Below the pieces are notes generated by a model that saw only the letters and a program-made list of their open reading frames with translations, was not told the origin of the DNA and made no database searches. Shown piece after piece: positions 33,641-44,377 of a stretch of DNA of 64,000 bases (position 1 is the first letter of the stretch; the number at the start of each line of letters is the position of its first letter). A program made the translations under genes and the position numbers. The DNA is taken from NCBI GenBank assembly GCA_963556255.1, contig OY744613.1, positions 49,310,746 to 49,374,745 on the forward strand, given 5' to 3'. The DNA comes from Allolobophora icterica. Lineage: Eukaryota > Annelida > Clitellata > Crassiclitellata > Lumbricidae.

Positions 33641-34200
33641 ACGTGAGAGTCGGGTTCCTCTTTTCAAAAGATTTATTCCTCTTTGTGGCCTCTTTGCCCT
33701 TGTTTTCAGTGGATTTGTTCGACTTCGTTCAGTGTACACACGCCCACTTGATAAGGGGCGTGTTTGTTTATATATATATCATATATATATCATCCTCTCG
33801 CGAGAAGTACAGGACAACATTCACAAGTGAAGGACTACGACGGCAGTGGCGGTCCTGATAAGTTCAATATATGCATAATCTATTAGAATGCTCTAGTCAA
33901 CAACACCAATGCATACATTATCCAACACAGCATCCCTTTCGCTCTAGCTCAAGGTATAACCGATCAACATATTCGCCATGACTCATTTCGCTTCGTGTCC
34001 CACATCCTTTGACTACTTGCATAATTACTTTGAGCACCATCCTGTCGCCAAGAGTGACGGCACAATAATTGTTCTATTGGTCAGCCGCTCAGTCATCCGA
34101 AAACAACGTCTGCGTGAGATCAGTTGCACATTAGCAAACAATTCGAAGTACACCTGACTTATTACGTGGGCCTGTATTGAATTCCCCTCACAGTTGAACT
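33641..34200. other. Intron sequence; left part of a duplicated block
   Basis: From about 34130 it resembles 17300-17380 (GCAAACAATTCGAA, GAATTCCCCTCA). No exon seen. Confidence 0.5.
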
Positions 34201-34203
34201 TCC

Positions 34204-34570
34204 TTGTTCGTCGCTTCTCTGCCTAGTAATCCTGATGCGCAAACCTCTCTCTGCTTCTTCTCATATAGGGGCCTACCCATACGTTTTCTGAATCGGCGTG
34301 ATCTGGTCGTTCCCCGGGTGAGGTCTGCTATGGCTAAATCTATCTCTTTCGCTGTCGCGGGCCCATCCCTGTGGAACTTCCTTCCCTTGTTACTGCGTCG
34401 GCCCTACCAACTTTCTCACTAACTACTGTCTCTCTGTCTCTGTCTCTGTCTCTGTCTCTGTCTCTGTCTCTGTATCTGTCTCTGTCTCTGTCTCTGTCTC
34501 TGTCGCTGTCGCTGTCTCTGTCTCTGTCTCTGTCTCTGGCTCTGTCTCTGTCTCTGTCTCTGTCTCTGTC

Positions 34571-34617
<47 letters not shown>

Positions 34618-34745
34618 GCTCTGCTCTCTCTCTCCTCTCTCTCGTTCATCGTTTAAAGTCTTTTCTGTTTCCGTGAGGCTCACGTGTTGAGAGCGCCTCA
34701 AAATAGTTTACACTGGCAGAGGCGCTTTATAAATTCCCAGATACC
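34204..34745 (+). repeat. L2/CR1-like LINE 3' end with (CTGTCT)n
   Basis: The coding remnant reads [20 protein letters not shown], then PSLWNFLP, a typical end of L2/CR1 RT proteins. It is followed by ~190 bases of CTGTCT/TGTC repeats (34424-34615) and the tail GGCGCTTTATAAATTCCCAG. The last 150 bases are duplicated at 14046-14220. Confidence 0.65.
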
Positions 34746-34752
34746 ATGAGTT

Positions 34753-34940
34753 CAGGTGGCCGTCTCAACTTCATATCGACAGTGTACGGTCAGTGTACTC
34801 ATTTTGCTTCAGTTTGCCAGCGAGCATACGCGGAGTAAAAATCTCGAACCAAATGTCTGCACTGTCGGATATTTGAACCCCAACCTCTCGATTGACAGTC
34901 CATCACGCTGACCGCTGTAGGCCTACCATCGAGCGCCCCC
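34753..34940 (-). repeat. tRNA-derived SINE (family member 3)
   Basis: Same core and B box as members 1 and 2; part of the block shared with 14229-14412. Confidence 0.65.
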
Positions 34941-35160
34941 ACGTATAAACTTGTACTTAATTTGACATTATCTAGGCCATAAATGATCGCATTGGGGACG
35001 TAAACAGACAACTCGAAATAAAACTAGCGAACAAACAACCACAAAACAACCACAGGTCTACTTTTCATTACGTCAACAACTTGATCCGGAAAACCTGCAA
35101 AATTAGGTTATTTGCTAAACTGGATGGGAAACCATTGGTTTAATGGTCCTGAACAAACGT

Positions 35161-35350
35161 GGGGCGTGGTGGCTCAGTGGCAAGTGGGGCGTGGTTGCTC
35201 AGTGGTAAGTTCGGCGCCTTGTGGCCGGAGGGTTGCAGGTTCGAATCCCACTCTAGCCGCTGCGTACGGACCTTGGGCAAGTCCTTCACTCGCAATTGCT
35301 CGTGGCGCTTCGGCGTGAAAATTCCGGCACAGTATCAAATGCTGTTGACC
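35161..35350 (+). repeat. tRNA-derived SINE with duplicated A-box segment
   Basis: Two 25-bp direct repeats (35161-35185, 35186-35210) each contain TGGCTCAGTGG- or TTGCTCAGTGG-type A boxes. The B box GGTTCGAATCCC lies at 35239-35250. The body has ACCTTGGGCAAGTC, a word also found in CORE/MIR-type SINEs. The uninterrupted relatives at 13920 and 16975 lack it. Confidence 0.7.
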
Positions 35351-35785
35351 TACAATTGAGTCACGTTTGAGTTGCTGATCAATCTCTGATAACACACAAA
35401 ATAAACGCATAGTAGACCTCAAAGCAGCACTCAGTCGGTGGTTATTATTAACTCCGGAAATCCCAATTCGCAATGAAACTGCTGCGTTTCCCTCCTTGAC
35501 TGAAATGCCAATTCAACAGTTTGGTTAAAACAAATACTTAACTACAGCTTGAGAAGCGTTTTCCTGGGTCCGAATAGATTGTTCGGCTTTAAAAGGAAAA
35601 CAGGATCAGAGCAATAATTCTCGTTTCAGTCTCCACTTAGACCTATTTATATGTTTCATGTTTACGAGCTATGTTTCATGTTTACGAGCTAGTTACTGTA
35701 GGCTCTCTCACTCTCTCCTTGTCTCAGTCTGAGTTTCTCTCCTAGTCTCTGTGTTTATGGTTCTGTCTATATAGGGCCTAAAGAC

Positions 35786-35788
<3 letters not shown>

Positions 35789-35860
<72 letters not shown>
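35789..35860. repeat. (TA)n microsatellite
   Basis: About 70 bases of TA. Confidence 0.95.
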
Positions 35861-35861
<1 letters not shown>

Positions 35862-35876
35862 TCTCCTATATAAATA

Positions 35877-36216
<340 letters not shown>

Positions 36217-36559
36217 TTTCTCTTCCACTCTCTCTCCTGTCTTATTCTGTCGTCTGTCTCGCTGTCTGTCTGTCTTTCCATGTTTAACTTCTGGATGTTA
36301 ATCTCATCAAGTTTTGGTTTTGGTACGCCATTGGTTGAAACTTTGTGCATAGAACCCCGGCTCTAAAGAAGTTGCTGTTGAATAACACTTCTCCAGCTTT
36401 CGAATCATTGAGCACTGTTAATCCGTCCGTCTAACATCAGATAAAATAACAATTTCGGGGCTCCTACCTTCTCCCGTACCTTACTCTTCTCCTTTTATGC
36501 AATCTTGGAATAATCTTTGATAAAACCTTACCTTTGCCGACCACATCACTCAGCTATCT

Positions 36560-37375
36560 CGCACCTGCTACATGCACAGCCGTGACGTTCGTCGATTGCG
36601 CCCAGTACTCGATTACAAAACTGCCTGCACAACAGCCACCTCCAGTGTACATTCCAAACCAGACTACTGCAATTCCCTTTTCTACAACATCGACTCTTCC
36701 CAAATAAAACGCCTGCAAACAGTTCAGAATGCCCTCCCCCGCGCAGTCACCAAAACTCCCAAACACCATCACATAACTCCCGTTTTGAAATCACTTCATT
36801 GGCTGAAAGTCCCTCAACGCATCCATTACAAAATATTATCTCTTACTTGCAACGCCCTTAAAACCTCTCAGCCTTCTTACATTCGCCAGCTATTTACCAT
36901 CAAACCGCCCGGGTCTACTCGCTCATCATCATAGCTTTCTCTATCTCGGCCTCCAGTCTCTTCATCTCTTAAATTCTGCAACCGCTCCTTAGTCTATGCT
37001 GCACCGGCTCTTTGGAACAATCTCTCAAAGGATCTCCGCTTTTGCTCATCCTCCCATATCGCCTGTTGACATCACCTCTACTCCGCTTGCATTGTCCTCC
37101 GCTGCTTTCCACTCACGACTGAAAACCGAACTCTTCAAGCTATCCTATCCTGATTCCATTCCTGCGCCACCAGACAACCGCCATCGTCACCGATTACCAC
37201 CATAGTACCCTGCTGTCTCCTCGGCTTGACCTCCCTGGACTCTGACCTGGCACCGGAACGGATAAGGCGGACATGGCTATTGCGGACTTGATTTGATGTA
37301 GCGCCGGTGAATAAGCTGGTCTCCCTGACGTGGCTTTTGTGTGGCGCTGAGAAATTTAAGAGATTTACATTACAT
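36560..37375 (+). mobile_element. L2/CR1-like LINE C-terminal fragment
   Basis: Frame with KPDYCNSLFYNIDSSQIKRL, TPKHHHITPVLKSLHWLKVP and PALWNNL, the conserved end of L2/CR1 RT proteins, with frameshifts after 36930. The tail has a TGTGTGGCGCTGAGAAATTT-type end. A second, shorter tail copy of the same kind lies at 37527-37615. Confidence 0.75.
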
Positions 37376-37810
37376 TTCAGATGTCATATATTCACTAGTA
37401 ACTCATCTCTCAATCGCTAGATCTCTCTCTCTCTCTCTGACAGTAACTCATATTTCAATCGCTAGGTGTCTCTCTGCGACGACTGCAAAAAATGTTTCGT
37501 TTGGGGCTTTCGTTTAACTGACTAGTTTTACCGGACTTGATTTGATATAGCGCTGGTATAAAGCTGGTTTCCTGGTGCTCCTTTTGTGTGGCGCTGACAT
37601 TTACATTATGTGTAATAACATCACGTAGCGGGTTAGCAGCACAGATTGTGGGTTTATCAAGAATGTTCTGCTGCACAGCCTTAAAAGCTGGGGCCCGTAA
37701 AGCTCAATATACTAATTCATGCTAATACTTAGCTCATCTATATTGTCTTGAAGTCGTTTGTTCAAATGGATGTTCATTCGATCCATATGTTCTATAGTTG
37801 CTTCCATTCT

Positions 37811-38119
37811 TTATTCAATTTGCGAATTAACCCGCCGCGTCGGACTTTCGATTTTTTGGCGCAGTAACCACTCTTCATACACTGGTCCAAGAGGTTTTTT
37901 GGACACCCTTCCACATTTGGCGCATGGTGTTGTCCCGCAACCATTTCCCAGGTATGCTAAATGTTCGAAACAGCACTCACCGATGTACCTACGTGGTTTG
38001 TTTAGTGCCCTGCAACGAAATATTGGAGTGCATCGCCATCCTGAAGTGAGAGTACATGTTGACCGTTCAAATGCTGATGGCGAAATGGCGGGAACAAAGA
38101 CCAGTAACGCACCCGCAAT
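37811..38119 (-). other. Unrecognised Cys-rich open frame without Met
   Basis: 102 sense codons without a stop or Met, ending at TAA 37813-37811. It has nine Cys: STC, WRC, FRC, GECC (two), NGC and TPCAKC, the last few in a zinc-finger-like or disulphide-rich spacing. It also has one His, then KPLGPVYEEWLLRQKIE. An AG lies directly before the frame (minus-strand TTTAG). It could be an exon or a transposon gene fragment. I do not recognise it. Confidence 0.35.
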
Positions 38120-38519
38120 CTAAATGACGCCGTTCCACCTACCCGAACTTCCACGGTCCACCTTAAAGTACTCCTGAAATAAATTGCTTAATAACCTGTG
38201 ACATGAAATCATTGGCGTCTCTTTGCCTCTTTCCCGCGAGCGCTTGAAGACTAGTGTATTCTATCGTGGTATCATTGTGTTTGGTCGGCAGCATGGCGGC
38301 GCCATACATTTTTTGTAACCAGGGCATAGCCAGGGCAGTCATACAAGCAACTCGTGCTGAGGGCCACTTATGCCCCAAACAAACTCTGGGCATGGCAGAA
38401 ATTCTGGCAGGGCAACGACCAGGGCAAAGGCTTTTTACCAGGCCATTTGCCCTGGCTCCCATTGGTGTAGCGCCGCCACTGGTCCTCAGAGCCTCTTATG
38501 AGTCTGTCTGGAGGTAAAG

Positions 38520-38775
38520 CTATATGAATTTGAAATTGCAATGACAATTGAGGATGATTTTACTAGCGTGTGACACCAATGCTATGGTTCTGTAGTTTTT
38601 ACACTGCTTCAAGTCTCCCTTTTTTGGTATTGGAATGAAGACGGAGTTCGCCCAGTCCTCAGGCCACTCCCCTGTTTCCCACATCGCTTCACATATGCGA
38701 TGCATTTGATCCAGTGCTGTTTCCCCTGCAGCTTTAAACAGTTCAACTGGAACCTCATCCAGCCCTGCTGGATGA
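38520..38775 (-). mobile_element. Inverted 5' part of a LINE (RT start)
   Basis: Minus-strand frame with AGLDEVPVELFKAAG, TGEWPEDWANSVFIPIPKKG and CKNYRTIALV, the first conserved blocks of the RT domain. The adjoining plus-strand sequence continues the same protein, so this is a 5' inversion of one insertion. A CCTCATCCAG..CTGGATGAGG palindrome marks the junction (about 38753-38777). Confidence 0.75.
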
Positions 38776-40045
38776 GGTCATACTAGAACGATCATATTAG
38801 AGAGGATGAGAGGAAAGACAGAGTCAGAGCTGGCAGATGAACAGGCCGGTTTTCGGCGAGGAAGAGGAACGCGTGACCAGCTTACAAATCTCAGAATAAT
38901 AATGCAGAAAATGAATGATCACCAGCAGCCGCTATACATGTGTTTCGTTGACTTCCCAAAAGCTTTCGATTGCATCTCGCACGAACAGCTCTGGATGGTA
39001 ATGGCGGAGATGGGCTATCCGGCACACATTATTAACTTGCTGAACAAATTGTACTGTAAACAACAGGCTAAAGTAAAGGTGGCGGGAACACTATCAAGAG
39101 GGTTCCGCGTCAGGAGAGGGGTCAGACAGGGATGTGTGATCTCCCCCAATCTATTTAACATTATGGCGGAGGTGATCATGAGGGAGGTGCTGGATGGATG
39201 GGAGGGATGGGTGCAGATAGGTGGTAGGAAAATTACGAACTTAAGGTACGCTGATGATATTGTACTCCTGGCAGGATCAGAACTGGAACTACAGAAGTTA
39301 GTCACTCGATTGGAGCAAGTGGGGGTGATAAAGGGATTACTGATAAATATGGACAAAACAAAGGTGATGACGCTAAAAGGCAGAACATGCAACATAAAGG
39401 TTGGAGGAAATAAACTGGAACAGGTTGACGTTTTTCGGTATCTGGGATCGCTGGTAACTGAAGATGCAGAATGCACCAGAGATATAAGAGAGAAACTGGC
39501 AAGGGGACTGAGAACAGGGGCAGCACTGAGGCAAATATGGAGGAGTCACAGCATAAAACTGGCTACTAAGTTACGACTCATGAGGGCCCTTGTCTGGCCA
39601 GTGGCAACATATGGTTGTGAAAGCTGGACTATAAAGAAAAGAGACGAAGAAAGAATAGAAGCATTCGAAATGAAATGCTTGAGACAGATTCTGAGAGTAT
39701 CGTGAACGGAAAAAAGAACAAATGAATGGGTACTGGAGAAGATAGGAACAGAAAGAAGCTTGTTTAACTCGATCAAACGAAGGAAGCTTTCTTACTTTGG
39801 ACACCTGATGAGGAAGAAGGGAGACTGCCTGGAAAAGGAGATAGTGCAGGGTACTGTTCCAGTGGCAAGAGCACAAGGGAGACCGAGGATGGGATGGCTC
39901 ACCAACATCAGAACTTGGATGGATTTATCGTTCAATCAAGTGTTGTCGGAGACGGAGGACAGGAGGAGATGGAGGAAACTTGTCCATGAAGCGACCAACC
40001 CTCGGATTGAGGAAGGTTGAAGACAAGACAAGACAAGACAATGAC
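38776..40045 (+). mobile_element. LINE (RTE/Jockey-type RT), main part
   Basis: From MRGKTESELADEQAGFRRGR the frame gives RT motifs DFPKAFDCI, VRQGCVISPNLFN and YADDIVLLAG, then VATYGCESWTIKKRDEERIE and GHLMRKKGDCLEKEI, and ends at TGA 40020. One TGA at 39703-39705 interrupts it. The tail is AGACAAGACAAGACAAGACA. Together with the inverted piece it is a 5'-truncated, twin-primed copy. The clade is not resolved. Confidence 0.8.
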
Positions 40046-40456
40046 AATTAGGCCCTAGGGTCACTTAGAAGACTGCAGAAATTGAAGGCAGCTATACAAC
40101 AAAGAGAAAAGATGTCATAAATAGTTGCGGTAGAAAACCAATCAGAGGTAAAGCGTAATAAGGGTTTAAATGCATCACGAGTGAAGGAAAGTTGATAGAG
40201 AATGTTTTGGATAAAAGGAACAGGAACTTTTAATGCTGGCCAAAATATTGTATAATTTGTAGCTTCTAAGTATGATCTAGAATCACACCAACTTGAAGAT
40301 TTAAAAAGAAATATACTGTTAGAATTTATATATTTTGAATTAAGTGCGCTCGCAATTTTATAGTGTCTAAAATCAAATTCTCTTAATCCTGCGAGAAAGA
40401 TTTAGTATTTTTCCACTTTAATGTATATATAAGGATATTTCATTTTGATTTTTCAG
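40046..40456 (+). other. Intron before the third Ig exon
   Basis: AT-rich sequence without features, ending in the TTGATTTTTCAG acceptor at 40456. Confidence 0.55.
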
Positions 40457-40750
40457 CTTGGGTTAAGTCGAACGACCTAAGTATTTGTTCCGACGACGGT
40501 CGCTGTGATAATGAGCCAACGCCTCGAAGTTGTTCCAATGGTTCACATATTTACCTCACCTGTAACATCAGTAACATTGTCTATCCGAAGCCTACACTAT
40601 TCCAATGGAAAGATGCGAGTGGAAATGTATTGAGCAGGACTTCTTCATACAACGCAACGATAAATGGAACTTATAGCGTATTGGTTTATAACAAGATCAA
40701 CGAACAGACCAACACGCCTGCAGTGGCAAATGTCGAAGTTACGGATTGCT
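40457..40750 (+). CDS. Ig-domain exon of receptor (copy B, Ig3)
   Basis: 98 codons, acceptor TTTTTCAG, donor TGCT|GTACGT, phase 1 both ends, no stops. The N-terminal third is Cys-rich (SICSDDGRCDN, RSCSNGS). It then has the B strand IYLTCNIS with Cys, LFQWKDASG with Trp, and GTYSVLVYN where the F-strand Cys should be but is Val. Sequons include NGS, NIS, NAT and NGT. The lone B-strand cysteine may pair with the N-terminal group. It joins the stalk exon at 41025. Confidence 0.7.
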
Positions 40751-41024
40751 GTACGTAAGAAACACACATATAAATATCTTGCTAATAAATAGCGTACATA
40801 GTATTATATATTACAGGAGCATTGTCACAATCCACAATTTTGTTTATTGTAATATGATTTATTGGTCAAAACACTAAATCACTCGGGAATTTGTTTAGCT
40901 GTGTTACGTAGTCTCTAAATTATGTGCAAATGTACCACTAATAATATTCATTACTCTTAAAATAAAAATGTACAGCAAATTATACTTTATAATTAAATGG
41001 AAAGCCGTGTTTTGCAATTTTCAG

Positions 41025-41069
41025 ACCAAAGAAGTACAACACCGGCGTCAGCATTAACGTCGCTGCCTG
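41025..41069 (+). CDS. Stalk exon of receptor (15 codons)
   Basis: 45 bases between TTTTCAG and CCTG|GTACGA, phase 1 both ends. Encodes a Ser/Thr/Pro/Ala peptide (QRSTTPASALTSLPG) typical of an O-glycosylated juxtamembrane stalk. Too short for ORF finding; supported by splice sites, phase and composition. Confidence 0.55.
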
Positions 41070-41564
41070 GTACGAGAAGTACATTTACAGATTTTTACTT
41101 TTATTTTATTCCTTCATTCTGAGAATTATATTGGACTTTTTCTATGTTTTCAGCAGAACAGTTAACTTTTTAGTTAAATTTACAAAGAAACCGTCATTTT
41201 TACATTAATAATTAAAATTAGAATACAAATACGTGAATAATAGCCTGACGCTAAGAGAAATCGTCTATTACAGAAAGTGTTGAGTGGTTAATGATTTAGG
41301 GCATTAGAAAATCCAGATTAACATTAAAAATTCGTGTTTTTTTAACTACAAAGTATTTCCAAAATGAAATCGAGCGGCTAGACTGGCGAGTAATATGGTG
41401 AAGCTTCAGAAATTTTAGTCACAAACATTTAACTCTACTCTAGCATACGTTAGCATTTGAAGCATGTTTTCTCATATTTATTCATTACGATGTCTAGTGT
41501 ATGGTATCTTTATACATGGTTATTGCATTGTTTAACACACTCTAGTGATTTCTGTTGTTGACAG

Positions 41565-41741
41565 AAGTGATTGTTCCTGCTGTTGTTGTACCATTTTGGG
41601 TGTTACCCAACCTAATCGCCATGTCAGTCTTCCTTATTTACTATGGAAGAGATCCAAATGGCAAATACGAACACAAGAAGATGCTGAATAATTCTTTCCC
41701 TAGGCTGAAACTGATGTTGCCATGCTTCAATGAATCTTCTG
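41565..41741 (+). CDS. Transmembrane exon of receptor
   Basis: 59 codons between TTGACAG and TCTG|GTAAGA, phase 1 both ends. A hydrophobic stretch of about 25 residues (IVPAVVVPFWVLPNLIAMSV, then FLIYY) is followed by a charged tail GRDPNGKYEHKKM and a basic PRLKLMLPC. This is a type I transmembrane segment with its stop-transfer charges. The intron that follows is 9.8 kb and filled by a hAT element holding a Gypsy element. Confidence 0.7.
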
Positions 41742-42358
41742 GTAAGAACGTCTATTGGCCATGATGACTTTAGATTTTTGTATTCAATAACGATTTGACA
41801 GGGTTAAAATTACATGACGCTAACGATTAATTTGTGCTTTCAATACAGTAATTAACCAGTTGTAGATGGCTTTTAAATTGTTATGAGTTTTTACTAGTGA
41901 TGGGCAAAATACTTTTCAAAAGTATTTTGAAAATACAAAATAAAATACTTTTCATAAGTATTTTGAAAATACTTTTACAAAATACTTTTCAAAAGTATTT
42001 TGAAAATACAAAATAAAATAGTATTTTCAAAATACTTTTGAAAATAGTTTTTCACAATACTTTTGAGAGATCAACATGTTGTACTTTTATCGCAACTCGC
42101 TAGCGTGTACATTTACATTGCATGGCAATAGTGTAGTAAATTTATCTGTAGTTTCTCATGACTTGTCTGAACATTCAGTAGGCCCTACTTCGACTGTCAA
42201 AATTGATTAAAAGCATCGGAAAGTAAGAGTAAATTTAACAAAGAAAGATATTAGGGATTACATTTATCCGTGTAACAGTTCTCTACAAGGTAGTCTAGAC
42301 AGGCAAGTAGCAGTACTTACTGTTCTGAGCAGTTTTAAGTTTCTTTTATCTAGAACAT

Positions 42359-43095
42359 TGTAGCGGACCTGGATGGATAGAATATATGTTGGACGCTATA
42401 GAAGCGAGAGGTGATTGAGTGCAGGGGTTTTGGAGAGGGTCAACGAGTGCTAGAGGTTTGATGGCTCTGTGAGGCCTGTGCCTCTGTGAGGCCTTGTGCC
42501 TGAGGTCCGATGCCCCTGTGAGGCCTCGTGCCTCAGTGAGGCCTCGTGCCCCTGTGAGGCCTCGTGCCTCAGTGAGGCCTCGTGCCCCTGTGGGGCCCTG
42601 TGCCCCTGTGAGGCCTCGTGCCTCTGTGAGGCCTCACAACCAGTATAAAAGGGGCCCCATGCTTTCATGAGGAGAGATGCGATAGAAATTGTAAGAGCGG
42701 AGCTCTTGTCCGACGGTGAGGCATCTAGTGAGAAAAAGACTATAAGTTCGGCAGTTAAATGGAATTAAATGTTTTCTTGTGATGTATCGTAGTAGTACGA
42801 AATAGAAGGCTATTTGTGTTCAACACGTGGAGTGTTTTGGTTTCTGTTTTATACGGAATTACGGAGTTATAGTAGTCTTGGATTAATTTGGATTGGATAA
42901 TACAAGTCTTCAATCGTCATTCGGTATTGTCATTTGTTGAGTCGATCGTTGTAAGAAACTCGTAAGTCCTTCGACGACATCGGAGGCCTTATCTACGCGT
43001 ACACGTCCAGGGCCTTCTTAACCACTCGGCTGGCCTTGGGAGTATACGGTATAGAGAGATATACCCCGGCGAGAAGGAGGTTGAAATCCGCCACA
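42359..43095 (+). repeat. 5' LTR of Gypsy element (737 bp)
   Basis: TGTAGCGG..CCGCCACA, flanked by the 4-bp duplication ACAT (42355-42358, 49487-49490). Contains an 18-bp minisatellite (GTGAGGCCTCGTGCCTCA-type units) and a TATAAAAGGGG box near 42644. Confidence 0.95.
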
Positions 43096-43096
43096 C

Positions 43097-43113
43097 TGGC
43101 ACCAGAAGTGTGG
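43097..43113 (+). promoter_or_regulatory. Gypsy primer binding site
   Basis: TGGCACCAGAAGTGTGG starts one base after the 5' LTR, at the expected place for the tRNA primer. It begins with TGG, complementary to a tRNA CCA end; I did not assign the tRNA. Confidence 0.6.
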
Positions 43114-43165
43114 AATTGAAAGGACGAGTTTTGATCGACAGCGACCTCGTGACACCGGAAAAGCG

Positions 43166-44377
43166 ATGGAAGACGAGGAGGTGATCATAAGACGAAGACC
43201 GCGGGGCATCGAGGATCCGTTCTCGGGCACTTCAACCCCCGTGAGAAGACGGCAAACGACGGAGGCCTCGCCAGCACGGAGTATTTTGGAGGACATTGGT
43301 GATGGTGACCTGAGGCCCGATGAACTGAGCGGACGAGAGAGACCAGAAGAACCAATGTCGCCACAGAAATTGCTGGAAGGCATCGGGGGCCTTCTGAAGA
43401 CGAGACCGATGCAGATGAAACCAGGGAAGTTCGACGGAACCGGATCATTGGAGTCGTTCCTGGCTCAATTCGAGGTATGTGCAATACATAACCGATGGAC
43501 GGCCTCGGATAAGATCGACTTCCTCCGATGTGCATTGGAGAAAACTGCGACTCAGTTGTTATGGGACTTCGGCGCTCGACAGGATGTAACATATGAAGAA
43601 CTAGTCGGACGTCTGCGACAACGGTATGGCATGGAAGGCCAGGCCGAGATGTTTCGTGCGCAGCTCTACTATCGACGTCAGCGTGCGGGTGAGAACCTTA
43701 GCGATCTTCTTCATGATATTCGGCGACTTGTGGTCCTCGCGTACCCGGTTCCATCCAATGAGACTACGCAGATCATCGCCAGGGACTCTTTCTTGGAAGC
43801 CATGCGGGACCGCGAACTTTCACTCAAGGTTCGCGAGCGAGAGCCAAAAAGTTTGGACGAGGCCTACCGGACGGCGCTTCGTCTCGAGGCCTACCAGCGA
43901 ACGACGGATACGGATGATCGGAGAAGGCAGCCGAACAGAGTGAGAGGAACGCAGGAGACCGACCTCGACGCTCAGATTCAGTCACGGATAGACCGCTTTC
44001 TCGCTGAGCAACGCGAGGAGCAACGAAGATGGCAACGAGAGCTGGAGAGTAACATCGAACGACAACTCCGAGAACTGCGGGGCCCAGCTGCGACGACCAA
44101 TACAACCGGGCCAGATGCTCGGCCCTCGGAGGGCAACCAAGGAGTTTCGCGGCGGACGGCGGCCTGCTTCAACTGTGGCCGACCCGGTCACTTCGCTCGC
44201 AACTGCCGGCAAGGCCGCCGGCCCTTCAATCGTCAGCCAGCAACGGCAACGGTCGGTATGGAACCGACCGATGTAACGGAGGAAGTCGTCACTAATCACA
44301 CGGCGCGGTCAAGGCTTCCGAACCGCGCAACCAACAACGCCATCTTCATACGAGGTATAGTCAACGGACGACCGTAG
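43166..44377 (+). CDS. gag: Gypsy Gag polyprotein
   Basis: 403 codons from ATG 43166 to TAG 44375-44377, intact. A charged N-terminus is followed by the retrotransposon capsid region (MKPGKFDGTGSLESFLAQFE, then WDFGARQDVTYEELVGRLR). Then come Arg-rich helices and, from residue 334, a zinc knuckle CFNCGRPGHFARNC (CX2CX4HX4C) that binds RNA. Pol follows in the same frame directly after the amber stop. Confidence 0.9.
   Translation: MEDEEVIIRRRPRGIEDPFSGTSTPVRRRQTTEASPARSILEDIGDGDLRPDELSGRERPEEPMSPQKLLEGIGGLLKTRPMQMKPGKFDGTGSLESFLAQFEVCAIHNRWTASDKIDFLRCALEKTATQLLWDFGARQDVTYEELVGRLRQRYGMEGQAEMFRAQLYYRRQRAGENLSDLLHDIRRLVVLAYPVPSNETTQIIARDSFLEAMRDRELSLKVREREPKSLDEAYRTALRLEAYQRTTDTDDRRRQPNRVRGTQETDLDAQIQSRIDRFLAEQREEQRRWQRELESNIERQLRELRGPAATTNTTGPDARPSEGNQGVSRRTAACFNCGRPGHFARNCRQGRRPFNRQPATATVGMEPTDVTEEVVTNHTARSRLPNRATNNAIFIRGIVNGRP

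Noticed and set aside
35186..35260. Functional tRNA gene
   Set aside because: A and B boxes are present but the acceptor and anticodon stems do not pair well and a SINE body follows.
42480..42640. CRISPR-like array (regular GAGGCCTCGTGCC units)
   Set aside because: Contiguous minisatellite without spacers, inside a retrotransposon LTR of an animal genome.
43185..43592. Minus-strand open frames across gag and pol
   Set aside because: Shadows of the Gypsy coding sequence, which has clear protein motifs on the plus strand.
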